A DNA stretch of 64,000 bases from Lates calcarifer (taxonomy: Eukaryota > Chordata > Actinopteri > Centropomidae): assembly GCF_001640805.2 (NCBI RefSeq), contig NC_066833.1, positions 12,636,984-12,700,983 on the forward strand, written 5' to 3'. The translations under genes were made by a program, and so were the position numbers. The notes under the pieces were generated by a model. The model searched no databases and was not told the DNA's origin. It saw only the letters and a program-made list of their open reading frames with translations. Shown one piece after another: positions 1 through 13,600 of the stretch; the first letter of the stretch is position 1; each line of letters begins with the position of its first letter.

Positions 1-3000
1 CAGGTTTAAGAGAGGGTTTATTTTCTTACAGATTTAAATTGCTGTCATAACTGTGATAAAGCCTTCTTTAGAAACAGATGTGTGCTGGTCAGTACTTGTA
101 CTTACTGAAACATGTCTTTCTTACAAAGTATATAAAATTCAGCCACCTAGGGAGGCCATAGGGCAAAGTTTTTACTATATATTGCCACCCCCTCCCTCTC
201 ACATTTATTTGCAGTGTGTATGTAGCCTGTGGCCTATTAAGTACAGTTTGCGCAGCAGACATCCAGGACAGCTTCACTGTTTGTTTAGAGACACAGAGAC
301 TAACCACTACTCCTACGTATATGCTGGAAAAAATGCTACATTCTAGCTACATTCATGATAAGTTTGATAGAAAAATTGATGTCGAAATGAGCAACGAGGA
401 ATAGTGAAAAATCTGAATTCTCCTCCCACTCTCACTCTCCTTTTCAGATGTCTGTCATCAGGCTAAAACCACTAATAAATCCATCTGCTGAATGTGAACT
501 ACTCAGGAAATGATTTTATAATTGATCTGTGTAAGTGATGTATATTTATGTAAATGGTTTGGTAACCACAGCAACATGTATGCGTGTCAACATGTGACTG
601 CAGGGGTTTTTCCCCTCAGTCGAAACCAGTTAAAACTGCAGCTGAGATTATACCGTGGGATGGTATTAAAAATCTGTACAGGACATGTTTGAGGTCTAAT
701 AATACTGATCGCTTATGATCACTTACTCCTTCCTAAGCTCTTCGTGACACCACAGTGTGTGTGTGTGTGTGTGTAACTAAATGGCATTTGCTCGTATTAG
801 TTCTTGACTTATCGTTTCTTTGAATGTTTTGTTTTCCACTCACCTCGAGTCTAAGCCTTGTTTCAGAGGCCTTCACACCCTACAAGACAGAAATTATGGG
901 ATTAAAAACACACCATCAAGAACATTAAATGACACTTTACAAATATTGGTATTGGCATAGATTTTAGTTCAATAATTAATTTACATGGCTGCACTGTCAC
1001 TCACCCACAACTCGTGTGCCGCAGCCTCTAATGTCATGTTGTGTCAGAGCTTGTTGATTACCACTTTCGCACATACGTTAGGAAGGTGGACGGCTCTGAT
1101 TTCTTCCCCCGACGTCACTCTGTCTCTGCCGGAAATCCTGCTCGTATATTTCTCCCTCTGGTCTGCTCTGTAGTGCTCGTGTTATTCGGCTTTTTTTTTT
1201 AAAGCTCTGAAATCATAGGATTATTGCAGAAAATTAATCAGTTACTACTACTGCTATTAGTAGTAACAATAAGACAATTTCTTTGTCTTACATGATAAGA
1301 AATTGCTGGTTGCTGGTTAAATATTTCCTATACATTTTATAAACATTTTATGGACCAAATAATCAATTGAAAGATAGTTGGGTTCACTCCTGCCAGGAGA
1401 GTATTGCTCTGTTTTATTTGTGTCTATTCTGTCACTGACAGCCTTTCAATTGTGTAAGCTATCAACATGATTCTTGTATTTTAAGAGAGAATTGAATTTC
1501 TTATAATGCATTGTTTTATTGTGTATTTCTTTTGTTCTTAGAAGATTCCTGAAGGGGCAACTGCACTGTGAACAAGTGGATTTGTCTCACTTCACTGACA
1601 GATTGGTTTCTTTTCTTTTTGAAAAACAAGTCTTAAGGGTTGAATCTGAGAACAAATGATTCCCAGTGCATTTTTTATGTGTAAATGCTGTTTCAGAGGC
1701 TTTAATATCCAGAGGGAAAAGTGCAGTTCTTTGGGGAAACACTTCTATCTAGTATGAAAAGGCTTAGGCAGTAGATTGAAGTATCTACTGTTGGCAGCTT
1801 CAATGATGTAAAAATATCTAAATATATTATTGCATGAAAATAATTCTCTATACTCACTGTTTTGTTGCCCCCCCCCCCCAAAAAAAAAAAAAAAAAAAAA
1901 AATCAGTTTCACATCTCTTTTTTTGTGTCTGAATAATGGTTGCTGCTGCCTCTTTTGTCTGAGCTGAGAGTGGAAGTGGAAAGGGGCCTGACCTCCCTCC
2001 TCCTCCTCCTCCTCTTCTTCTTCATCAACCCGTCTCTTTCTCCTCCTCTGCTGTTGCCTCCCTTTCTGGAGTTAAAAGATAAAAATCTGAGGTATGTTAG
2101 TCATTTTCTGGCCAAGCGGCACCACACAACTAAGCCGGCACGACAAGGAGGGGAGTGTTGGAGAGAGAGAGGGAGCAGCTTGTGAGCGTATGGTGTAGGA
2201 GTTGAGTTTGCCTGGCAACAGGTGAAAGGACTGAGATGAGACTGTTGATAGTAGTATGGTTTGAGCTTTTGTCACTGCTGTTACCACCTGTCTACTCTCT
2301 CTCCACCTGGGCCTTCGGCACCCCCTCATCATCCTTTTGATGAGGTGTGAATCACTTTGACCCTGCAACTTCTATGTAAACCAGTCGCCAGTTGTTATAA
2401 AAAATGCATGGAGCTGAGCTGCAATTAAAAAGGCCTCAGGCTTCATGTTGTTGAGTGAAATATCAGTGCTTGGGTTGACATCTGAATTTATCTCCTCACA
2501 TGTAGTTTGTTGTACATGGTGTTATGTGTGTGTCGCATGTCGTTGGTGAGGAGTGGGCTGTGGATGAGGTTCGCCTGATGTCAGAGGTTTATGTGGGTGT
2601 ATGAGTCATGACGGGGGCGGTGGCAGCTGGGCCGGCGGACGTCACCTGCTGAAGCAGATGGTTTCAGTCGCCATGGAGGGGGGATCATGCTTGGAGGTAA
2701 AGTGAGAGATGTTGCGGCTAATTGTTGCTCTCCAATCAGTAACTTAAAGGTGCACAAAGCAGCTCCGCTCCAAGAGGCGGCAAAGAGGCAAATTAAATTG
2801 TTTTGCAGAGGCTTTTTCACTGTGCCAGGAATAAACTCTGGAGGAGATGAATGCTTTTCAGTGTTTGGAATTAATACATTGAAACATTTCCACTCCCACC
2901 AGTTTCCATAAATGGATTTTGACGCATCCCGGCTTCACATTGTTTGGACATAAATCCAGGCGAGACTTGTTTTACATTTGCTTTGGCACAGGCAACGTCA

Positions 3001-5231
3001 TCCACTGCCAAAACAGCTATTTTGTCCTTAAATGCAGCCACTACACACTAATATAGCATTTTTTGTGACGCCAGTCAACCTTTTAATTGATTTATGAGAA
3101 ATGTATTTTAGTTTGCACTGCTCCAATTAGCTTAAAAGACCTTAACTTAAATTTAGCTCAGTTTCACTCTTTGATATTATTAATGGATTTAATATTGATT
3201 TATTTTTTTTTTAGGTGAGTAGCTAATTTCTCATTTAAAAGGAGCACCTGACTGATTTTATACATGACCTTCAGTTTACGCATCATGTTGTTTTTTGTCT
3301 TTTGTATCTCTGATCTCTTGGAAACAAACAAACAAAAAAGTTAGAACAGAACCTGTGTTTCACACTGGGGCACAGGCCGTTGAAATATGTTGGCATTTAC
3401 CAGGCAGAGGAACTCTGTTGAAAGTTGCAGCTGAGGTGGGAAATGTGGGATTCAACATTTATGAGCTTTACTCATAATAGAAACTAAAATTCAGGTGTGT
3501 TGATTTTGATCCCTCTTTTTTTATTGCGTCCCTTGCATATCCCAAACTTTGGTGGAAGTCCATCAATAAATTACTGGAATACCCCTTTTAATTCATGTTA
3601 CTGTCTACTTTTTAATTTAAGTCAGGGCATGGTGTTTGATTTTTATTACAATGATGTGTTTCATCACTTTCTTATCCTTGCTGTTGTCTGTTATTATCGA
3701 CGCTAATCATAATTTTTGTAATAATATCGTCACATCCAGTTTATAATACACATCTTTTTATCTGATAAAATCAAAAGCAGTGGTGGGAGAGTACGTCCAC
3801 TCACAGAAAAGCAACTTTGTTCCCATTTATTTCATCTGAACTAGTTCATTGAGGTTATCATAAGCTCAGGGCATTCATGCATCACTGTAAAAAGAGGGAG
3901 ACTAATTATCACCAAAACAAATCAGGAGAGGAGAATAAACATATTGTTCCACTAATTCAGCTCCTGTTAACAGGAATGATAAGTAAAGTTATCATTTTTT
4001 GACAGCTATGATATCACAGAAATTGGAATTGGGAATAATTACACAGCTCATTGACAGGAGAAAGCATATATTATGAATAACATCTGATGACACACATCAG
4101 AGTGCAATGCAGAGAGATAAAAAGAGGTTCCCCTTGAGGGAAAAGGGCAGGTTATCTCACAGACTGGCCTACTTTTAAAACACCAAATATCTTTAGTGGA
4201 TCTGGGAGGGTTTGAAAGGGGCTCCCTGAAGGCCTCTGCAGGTGGAGTTGCTGCACTGTGGTGGCAGCACGCCAGAGCAACTCACTGTCAGTCGTCAGAG
4301 CAGGTGGTGTGAAGGTGAGAGCAGGAACTGGGCATGTTTTGATTACATTGTTAATTGATAATGTGCGACTATTGTTGCATGATAATTGTTAGATTTAATA
4401 ACGAATATTACCACATTATGTCCACAAATGTAAGTCTAAGCTGTCATCGGAACACTTCGCCAAGCTGGAACTGGAGGATCCCCGTAAGATGCTGGGATGA
4501 CATTAAGATAACTGATTATTTGTTGAGATTAATTCAGAAAATCAAAGGGCAGCGGTTGACTATTCAATTTATGTTTTCTCAAGTTGCAGACTTTGATAGA
4601 AATAGTTATTTGAAGACAAGATCAGCAGTAATTCATTTTCATGACCTTTTGTGAAAATGCTGACACTGAGCCGCCTGGCTGAATAGCTGCTGTCTATAAA
4701 GAGGGTTGTGATATTTCTGTAGCTGAAAAGCCTCCGGTGGCATTAATCAAAGCCGCATTTAAAATTAGGTGTCAGAAGAACGACGCAAAAACCCAGGAAC
4801 ATTACACCCTCTACTATTCTGACAACTAATATGTGTGTCAACAAAGACTTTGTTGTACGTGGTGTTGTTTTTGTCCCTGTGATCCTTCAGTTTTTTTCTC
4901 CACACCTTTTAGATCGTTCCAGACATGACAAATTGTTTCAACACACATAGAGAGGTTGTTCAGTGTGTCTTAATAATGCTCCTGCCAGGCTCAGTGGTTG
5001 ACAGTAACACACTGTTCAGGTGGGTCAGGGTTGCATAGCTATCAGTGTACCTAGATGCAAGCAAAATACTCAGTACATCTCTTAGACTGGCTGTTTGATG
5101 TGTAACTTATGCAGAGTAATTACCAGCAGTAATCAGACAGGCTGGCTGCATTGAGCAGAGGCATTAAACTCAACACAGGCTTTTCCAGATACACCCCACA
5201 AACACTTTGAACTGATAGTTTCAGTGTCACT

Positions 5232-5237
5232 TTTATT
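5232..5237 (-). terminator. Candidate poly(A) signal for KCTD4
   Basis: TTTATT on the plus strand reads AATAAA on the minus strand, about 0.9 kb downstream of the KCTD4 stop. Such hexamers are common by chance, so this is only a candidate 3' end. Confidence 0.25.
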
Positions 5238-5560
5238 TGTAAAATGTTCACATTGAAAAGTAATAGGCATTGTAGTGGCACCGGCTTCACAGAGGCTCAC
5301 AGCACTAACAAACACACAGTTTATTAAGTGCACATGCATCATGCTAGATTCAAAGCCCTTACAATAATCACGGTTCTTTGCACTTAAACTCAACTTATTG
5401 GTATGATGTGAGAAACGGGTTTAATGTTGTCTTGTTTTGGATGTGAAGTGTGTGAGTCCGTCCAGAACAACCTCAGTGTGCTGTGGTTTTCAGGATCCAG
5501 AGAGGCTAATAAACTAAACACAAGCTATTAAACCAACTAAACACAGCACACACAGTGTAT

Positions 5561-5611
5561 AGCAACACACACACGCACACACACATACACACGCACCCAC
5601 ACACACGCACA
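5561..5611. repeat. Imperfect (CA)n microsatellite
   Basis: An interrupted run of CA dinucleotides with occasional G or T substitutions (CACACG, CATACA). It lies in the non-coding stretch downstream of KCTD4. Confidence 0.85.
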
Positions 5612-6125
5612 GACTGTAGTAAAAGCTGAATGGCACGTCACAGCTGGTTTTGAAGGATTTTGCAGCCGTTGACAAAGCAGCAGAAGCAATTCTTGTGCAG
5701 AGACAAATGCACTGATAAAGCTGTTAATGTTCAGAGTCTCAGTTTGATCCCTTCGTCCTCTCTATGAAAGGATTTGCTGTCTGGCCTGTCATCCGTATTA
5801 CAGAGTGGTTCTTTTGTGCGATATCTCATCACATCCAATTTAGATATCAGAAATGCTAAGTAGATCTGGATCACTCTGAATTCTATAGATACTAACTTAC
5901 AAAGCAGTGCAAAGGTTGATGCCAACATGCCATTCTGCTGATAACGATCACCCTAAACATCAAATCCTGTGCAGCCCAAAGCACCTCTCCTCCCACCCAC
6001 GACACATTACATGTTACAAGATCTTCAAACCAATACCTTACATTAGCAGGGTGAATATGGAATCGGGGCATTACTCTTCTCTGTCTCTGCCTCCCCTTCT
6101 CCTCCTTTCTCTGTTTGCCCTCATC

Positions 6126-6902
6126 CTATTTGACAAAGTGCAGGGCCTCAGCCGCCACCACGGAGCCTTTGCTGCTGTCGAGGCTGGTGACCAGCTTGAA
6201 GCCTGATCTCAGCGCGAGCATCACTGTTTCTAGCTTCAGACAGTCAAGCGTGCACAAGAATGTGCTGTCCTCCTTCAGAACGAGCCGCGAGCCGGGCTCC
6301 GACTTGATGAAGTGCCGGAACTGGATCACGTTGGATGACACCACAAATTCTTCTGGAAAGCCGTCCAGGCGGCTCTTGGAGATCTGCACCAGTCGCGCTT
6401 TGACCTTCTCGATGAAGGCGGGATCGCTGCAGTACACCTTGAGGCCCTGCGACCTCTCGTGGCTATCTGTCACTTCCAAAAAGGCGGCTTCCCTCTGGGC
6501 TGCCCTCTGACTCTCCCAGTCGACCACGGCCTCCGCCAGTTCGCTCAGATGATAAAAGTTGGCCTCCCGTCGCAGGAGCCCCGCCTCCCGGAAGTCATCA
6601 GGTAGCTGGAGCTCTCCGGTTCGCAGGTAGTTGAGCACATGGCGAAAAACCGGACCATCTCTATCAATGAACGGGTTGCCCATGGAGTCGGTGTGCTGAA
6701 CTGGCTTCTTACCGTTGGCCAACTCTTCTAGAAAGGACCCCTGGTGCTTAGCAAGGGTGGTCCGGTGCGCAGTGTACAGAAACCCCCCAACGTTAAGGGT
6801 GATAGTGCCTGAGGAGGGCTTCTTAAAGCTCTTGCTGGGCTGCAGCAGGTCTGGGTTGATGTGCCTCAGTTCACTTTCCATCCTTCTGAGGTTCCATTCC
6901 AT
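6126..6902 (-). CDS. kctd4: BTB/T1-domain protein KCTD4
   Basis: An intact single-exon frame of 258 residues, against 259 in human KCTD4. An N-terminal BTB/T1 domain lies at about residues 34-130: it opens with TITLNVGGFLYTAHR, contains NPFIDRDGPVFRHVLNYLRTGE and ends near EANFYHL. The C-terminal half carries the KCTD4-typical stretches SKSRLDGFPEEF, IQFRHFIKSE and LVLKEDSTFLCTL, and ends SKGSVVAAEALHFVK. The family's BTB domains self-assemble, and many members recruit cullin-3 ligases or bind G-protein subunits; the specific role of KCTD4 is poorly defined. The first ATG in the frame is used; an alternative ATG lies eight codons in. The gene is on the strand opposite to GTF2F2 and about 12.6 kb upstream of its first visible exon. 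That matches the human nested arrangement. Identity is firm; function is not. Confidence 0.95.
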   Translation of the reverse strand: MEWNLRRMESELRHINPDLLQPSKSFKKPSSGTITLNVGGFLYTAHRTTLAKHQGSFLEELANGKKPVQHTDSMGNPFIDRDGPVFRHVLNYLRTGELQLPDDFREAGLLRREANFYHLSELAEAVVDWESQRAAQREAAFLEVTDSHERSQGLKVYCSDPAFIEKVKARLVQISKSRLDGFPEEFVVSSNVIQFRHFIKSEPGSRLVLKEDSTFLCTLDCLKLETVMLALRSGFKLVTSLDSSKGSVVAAEALHFVK

Positions 6903-7423
6903 TCTCCAGTCACCGTCTCCAGCCTCGACCCAGCCTCCTCTGAGCTGGCGTGTCTGTGTGTGCGTGTGTGCAGCACAAAACCGAGTCTGTTTTTTCTTCT
7001 CTCTCTTTTTAGATCTGGCTGTGGTGTCGTTGAGAAAATGGAAAGGTGTTGTCAGCTGTCGTGTAAGTGAGAGTGAGTGTGTTTGAGAGTGTGTGCTGGT
7101 GGATGGGTGAGTCCTGTCTGGCAGAAGAGCTACAGTGAACTGGGAGCTGAAAACAAGACTGGCTCTCTGTGCTGCTCACTGTCCCTCCTTTTTCTCATTC
7201 TCTTTCTCTCTCTCTCTCTCGCTCTCTCCTTAGGAGAGTGGGTGGGCAGACAGCATCACACACAGGGAGGAGAGAGAGGGAATATGTGAGCAAACAGAGG
7301 AGCACGGACTCCAGGAGCTCTTTCTTTCTTGCTCTCTTTCCCTAATTATCTCTGATAAAAAAAGGTGCAGAGCTGAGCTCTAGCAATTAGCATGCGCACA
7401 CACACACAGTGATCTTGGTTGCT

Positions 7424-7600
7424 TTTGGGGGCATTATGTAGCCTTTACATTCATTTCCTGGAGACTTACCCAAACCCTAACCACTACTTGCCTAACCCTA
7501 ATCCTCACCCTCTACCCAACCCCACTATCCCAAAAAAAAAAACACTTTTTCCTAATTGTGGACACTGCTTTTGTCCTCAGTTGGACAACCCATACTCCAG
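7424..7600. repeat. Degenerate interspersed fish repeat with CCCTAA-like core
   Basis: The block runs from a TTACATTCATTTCCTGGAGA motif through a pyrimidine-rich core with several irregular CCCTAA/CCTAAC units to TTGTCCTCAG. This order resembles a repeat common in fish genomes, recognised from memory only. The CCCTAA units are interrupted and not tandem, so it is not a telomeric array. Confidence 0.45.
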
Positions 7601-7620
7601 AAGTAGCCTATGACAGAGAC

Positions 7621-7624
<4 letters not shown>

Positions 7625-7685
<61 letters not shown>

Positions 7686-7697
7686 TATACACACGCA
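7625..7697. repeat. (CA)n microsatellite
   Basis: An uninterrupted run of about 26 AC/CA units to about 7677, followed by interrupted ATACAC units. It is non-coding. The long Cys-Val or Thr-His frames crossing it are artefacts of the repeat. Confidence 0.95.
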
Positions 7698-10600
7698 TGC
7701 ACTCCCGACACCAGATGGAGGGGGGTGGGGGGTGCTTCCATAATTTTTGTGGTGTGAAAGTGTCTCAGCTCGTGTGAGTCTGAATATGAAGCTCCTTTTG
7801 CAGCCAGATCCATCTGTTTACCACACAGCGCTTCATGTGAACTGGAATCTGTTTGAGGAGGAATCCAGTTTAATTCGGGGGGTTTACTGCCATGCTCTTT
7901 CTGTCTCATCTTTAGTTATTACAGGGAGAAGTAGGCTGTGAGTCTTACTTAAGTAAATGAAAGGAACAGGAAATGCATCTATGTAAATACCCTGTTTTCT
8001 CTTTTGCGGGGGGAACGAGCAGTCCTCTGTCTTAGTCAACGCTGCCTCTGCATTGATTGTTGACTGTGTGTGTGTGTGTCTTGTATGTGAGCTGGCTTTG
8101 GGGTCCTGTGGAGGAAATGAACCAATTACAGTCAGTGGTGGTCTGGTCATAAAGAACAGGCTTTGTGCTTTTGTTCATAGACCCCCCCCCCCCAAGAACT
8201 GCAGTAAACTGGTAACAACTCATTCCACCGCTTGTGTTTCACATGCAGATTTGAAAAAAATCACAGTTCCTATCAAATATGAACAAATACACACTCCCTG
8301 TATCATCATCCATCACACACACAAACTCATTCTGCAGCATGACGAGCCCAAATACACAGCCAGAGTCATAAACCACTATCTTCAGAGACAGGAACATGGA
8401 AGGTATTCTCTAAGCTAGCAGGGGGTGCTTCCTATGTGTCCACAGGGAGTGTGATTGATTGGTCACTGGAGACTGTGGAGCTGAAAATCAGTGTGTATTG
8501 AACACATGGTCTTAGTGCTTCAGCTACCACATGGTGAGTTAATGTTTTTTCAAACCTAAAATCAATTTTAAACGGACTCCTATCTTTCCATCAATGTTTT
8601 TCTACCTTAGATCATGCAAGTCACTTACTAACTGCACAGTTTGTTTGATGCGTCATAGGATACCACCATCGTTTCTCAGTGTTTCCATTAGGAACCATCT
8701 TTTGAGAAATTCCAAAAACCATGTGGGAAGATGTAGAAAATGGCAGCAAACACATGCTCCTGTGTTAAACTCAGTGTACTATACTTACTTCTCTAATGCT
8801 CTCCAACACAAATGCACGGCTGAGTGGATCGCCTGCACTCTAAATTTATGTTTATGCTTGACTCTGAGCCCAACAACAATTCTGCTGCAGAAATATTTCA
8901 GTGCAGACGGTTTGTAACCTACTTTAGATGTCTCTCTCTCTAACACCAGAAAAGCAATGCCAGTCAATTTGCATAATTTATCAGCACTTGCACAGGAGTC
9001 TGGCAGTGACAGAATACCTGGATTGTGGCAGTATTTGTCACTGCAAGTTAGTAGAAACAGTACACTTGCTTTGCAGGGATGTTTATATCTCAGACTACTC
9101 AGTTGCAAAATATTGTTTATTAAAGTATTTCACTTGATTTACTTTGGCGAGCGGATGGATTAATGATGACTTGTCTGTACTGAACACCACACACAAGCGT
9201 AGCACGGTCCTGGGATGATAGATTAGGCTAGATACGCTTTAGGGCTGCAGCTGAGGACTAATATTCTAGATTACTCTGCAGATTATTTTTTCAGTTTATC
9301 ACCACAGAAGATCAGACAGAATATCATATTGCTGAACGTGTTTTACTTAAAAAATCAATGCAATGACCTAAACATTCCCTGTTGTACTATCTGTCAGTCC
9401 CCTGATTAATCGATTAATTGTTTCAGTTGAAAGATTCCACGAAACCAGGTGAGGAAACTGGACTGTCTGATCTTAGAAGTAATGATAAGCAGCAAAAATT
9501 GATGAATTCAAACTCATACACCACCCTGATGTCCAGCTGCCAGACACAGATGGATACTACTCTCCTAATACTACTGCAGTGCTCTGTAACTGTTGTACTA
9601 CAGGCTGCTGATTACTTTTCATCATATGCCTCAAGCCACCAAATCACAGACAGTTCTAGCAAAGGCCTTAGCAAACAGAAGAGGCTTCTTTGTGTGGACA
9701 AAAGCTCTTTAAATGTACAGTCTTGATGATGCTCAGATCTGCCCTCTTGGCACCCACGTTCTTCCCATTTTTAAAGTCTGTTAGATCTCACTTGAGGCCA
9801 CTTCTCAGGGGTCTGTTCACATGCAAAGTAGGTGTGGAACTGAAGGTGCTGTTACTTGCACCTGTTCAGTTAGCATGACACAAACGAAAAAGGAACAAAG
9901 ATTTATATTTTTCTGGACCCGTCTTTATGAAACTTCTAAGAATTGCACTTCAGAATGCTCTGAAGAGTTTATCAAATGTGTGTTTTTTATTTGAAGTAAG
10001 AAAGCAGCAGCTGCAAGTACTGCTTCATATAATCTATCATTTATCATGACCAGGGAGTCATTCCAAAACATGTCTCAGAGGGTGGTATTCCCTGTTTTTG
10101 TAATGCAGTCACCAAGCACCCCAGCAGACTCATAATCAAACTGAGACCTCCTTAGTGCTCATAAATTAGCATGTACTATCAGCCAAAAGAAGCTTAATTG
10201 ATGGCCGTGGGTAAGAGGAAAAGTGAGAGATAAGTTTTATCTTTAATTTATGTCCAAAATTTAACTTTTCTTATTTACAGTATAAATTTTGCTCCAGATT
10301 ACTAATTTAATCTGAGATATGAAAGTTATCCCTGCTCTTTTCCCCTCAATAACAAACAGTGAGCAACAGGTGTGTTACATCTGTGCAACAGGTTATGAAC
10401 CAGTTGTACCTCAGAGCTGTTGCTGAAAGTGAAATAACTGAAGATTCATTTTGACTGAAACATGCCAAACACAGTGACTGCAGTGGTAATTGATGTGGGT
10501 TTGCTGCTCGTCTCTCTCTGTGTCTCTGTGTGTGTTTATCTGGAAGAAGTTTCCAGAGTGACAGCTCTCTCTGCCTCTGTGGCGATTTTCTAATCATAAG

Positions 10601-13600
10601 TGATTAGCGGTATCATCATCAACAACACCCAATTGGAATTGCAAACGAGGCCAAGCATGCAGCAGAGAGGATTGTGGGAGGTTTGACCTGCTTTCTGCCT
10701 CCTGTTCATTAGAAACTGGCTCATTGAGGATGATCGTTAGCTACGAAGTCAGTGAGAATCTGTTTATTGCAGCTGTTGTGTCTCTTTGCTTAGGGACATT
10801 TGAATTAAATTTCCCAAAATGCTGCAAGCGAGGACTCTCCTTCCCTCTTAAAGGTGGTGAATTATTCATAGAGCTGCTCTAAGAGCTTGTGGTGTAACAT
10901 GGAGCCACTGACTGCTGTGAAGCTGGCATGGCAACCACTTAAAATAGGGTCTTGTATGAGCCCAGAGCTGTCAATCTTTCACTTAATTCATTATGGATGT
11001 CTGTCTACTGTAGTGTGTGTGTGTGTGTCAGGGGTAAAGTTAACCCAAACTCACCTGAAAAGTTAGGCATGAAAAGACTCCAATACGACAGTAATATAAG
11101 TCCAGACCACAGTTTAGAGTCATACGCTTAAAGTGAACTGATGAGACCAGATTGAAATGTTAACTTGTTTTTAAGCTGTGCAGTTTGAATAAAAATTATT
11201 AAACAGGTTCAGTATTTTATAATCATTTAAACAAAAGTTAAGCCATCACATATTTTTGCAAAAGGAATTGTCAGTGTCACGAGCTTTAATATAACTGTAG
11301 AGAAGTTCACATCAAAAATATTAAGAACATAAAAAACAATTAATATTAAACTTCATTTTTGAATTTTCTGTGGGAACCTCACTTTTTATGTCCCTCTAAA
11401 AAGTATTTTAGCTTATTTGATGTTAGAGGAAGGGAGTGTGTGATATCACATAAAAATGTCGAGGAAACATATTTTCGTTACATATATCCTCATCAATACA
11501 GTCACTGCAAATGAACATGAAAAAGAATTGAATCCCCTGCACTTTTAAAATACACAGTATTCCTGTTTAGCTTGTTGAAACCCAAGGTGTGCCATTTTGT
11601 AAACAGCAAGTGAGTTTATAAGGGTGAGAAATAGACTTAGAGCGGTCCAGTCCATTAGTAATTGGATTTTCCACCAGTTCTCTCTGTGTTAGCAGCACTT
11701 TGAAGCCTATTTGTTGCATATGGATGCTGCTAATCCATGTTAAAATCAAAACGAGTGGGCTGTATTCAGTTACAGACGTCAGAAAAATCACTTCAAAGTT
11801 AATGAACGGAATCATTAAAGTTCCTTAATGAAGCAGCCTCTGGGCTCGGCAGAGATGAGCTCTAATGGAAAATTATATTTGGAGATCCAATCAGCGACTT
11901 AACCCCCCCCTTTGCCTCGTTGTTGTCATCATGTATAGACAAGACTGTCACTACAGTGTGTGTGTTTGTGTGAAGGAGAAAGGAAAAAGAGTGTCTCTTC
12001 CTCTAAGACACAGTCTTTGAATCAGAATTTTAAAGTCCAGTGTTCAAACATTTTTGTTTACATACTAACACAGTTGGTATATAGATGGATGTAGGTGCTA
12101 TGTGTTTGTATATCAGTACTTCTGTTTGCTCCACCAGTCATTGAAAATGACAATGGCAAAGAGTTTCACTAGTTGTGTTGAATTATCACGGCCAGAGCAG
12201 CTATCATCGTGCTCATGGCAGTGACTGTTTCTAGCACCTGTATGATTAACTCATCATGTGTACCTGAAACCATCATTAACGGTGGGATCAGATATGATGC
12301 ATCTGTCGTTGTTCATGTCAAAACAGACTTGAGATGAGCTTCACAATAAACGAAAAAAAAATGAGAAGTTCATATAAACAGGGAAATAGAATCACGCCTT
12401 CAGTTTAAATAACCAGAATGATTAAATTAACACAAAGTCGGCCTCGGGTGGAGCGTTTGCCTGCATCCATTTCTTACGATGGCTTTCTTGCTATATTTTA
12501 AGAGAGATGTTCAGTTGACAATCAACATCTATTCCAAATATTTTCACAGGCTCTCTAGCAGTCTCTTGCCAGTGTAAAACTTCCAGCAAAAGTTTCTCCT
12601 GGACTTAAAACCTGACCACACCAGAAAGTGGTGCAGCAAAAATAATTCTCATTATTTGATGTGAATCACTTCAAAGCCACTGTAGTCATGACTATGTGGC
12701 GAAATGCTGTAGCAATTAGCTGCCGAACTAGCTGCTAAGTCAGGTGCTGTACAGATGGTGTGGGAACTGCAAAGGTAAAACAATCAGGGAAATTGGCTAA
12801 CAACTGAAACAAACAATATTTTATGATTAGATTCCATCTGTCACCAAAAACCACCATCTGTTTTTATAAATACCTGTTTGAAATGACGCATTCATGGTTC
12901 TAGTGTGCACACATTGTTTATGGACCTGGTCCCGTGTCATTCCAGAGGACTGACAAACCACCTCAAACACTGGCGTTATAACCAGGAGGTCACCAGGCTT
13001 GGGTCAGATCTCTGTGGAGATCAGAGGGTGGGAGAGACTGTTGTTTCAGAGGCGCAATGAAATCATCCAGAAAGTCTTATTGGAGAAGGATCTCTGAGCA
13101 AAGGGAACTGGGGTCATGCGAGTAGCCTGAGGCACAGTAACAGTAGCAGCTGATGCAAAGGGTCAGATCTCATGTTTGTAAGAAAGAAAATGGAGCTCAG
13201 GGCTGGTAAAGAAAAAGGGAATGATTGTTAAGCTACAGTAGTTTTCCAACTCAGAGGAACAGCGTCCGTGTTTCATGCTGATAAGGGGCTTTAACTTATT
13301 TGTGTTTATTGCTTTAACTCACAGCTCTGTGTGTTTGTGGCTGGTGTACTGTATGTTGAAAACACAGATGAGGAGTGATAGTTTATCCAGAGACGGTGAG
13401 GGTGGATGGAGGCCTGGTGGGCGGCAGGCTGTTTGTTGTGTTTAACATTAGGAAGGTCAGAGCTTTGAGGAAAGGGCCTTGGAGCAGATGGAGGTAAGAG
13501 ATGAGCGTGAGGGGGTGGATGAGTGACCTCGTCACCCTCGCATCTGTCTCTCTCTTCCTCTGCCGTCTTCACTCTGCCATTTTTCTCTTATCTGCCTGTA

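Larger units (their letters stand above)
1..6125. other. Non-coding stretch 3' of KCTD4, probably GTF2F2 intron
   Basis: No exon could be supported on either strand. The short open frames here lack recognisable protein similarity and flanking splice signals. The stretch holds simple-sequence tracts: a (GT)10 run at 755-774, a C12A23 homopolymer pair at 1868-1902 and an imperfect CA tract at 5561-5611. Its right end should include the 3' UTR of KCTD4. If the window's GTF2F2 keeps the human arrangement, the whole stretch is intron of that gene; this is inference, because the upstream GTF2F2 exons were not found. Confidence 0.5.

Noticed and set aside
7460..7515. Interstitial telomeric repeat (CCCTAA units)
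   Set aside because: The units are irregular and interrupted by other C/T-rich sequence. The block fits a dispersed fish repeat better.
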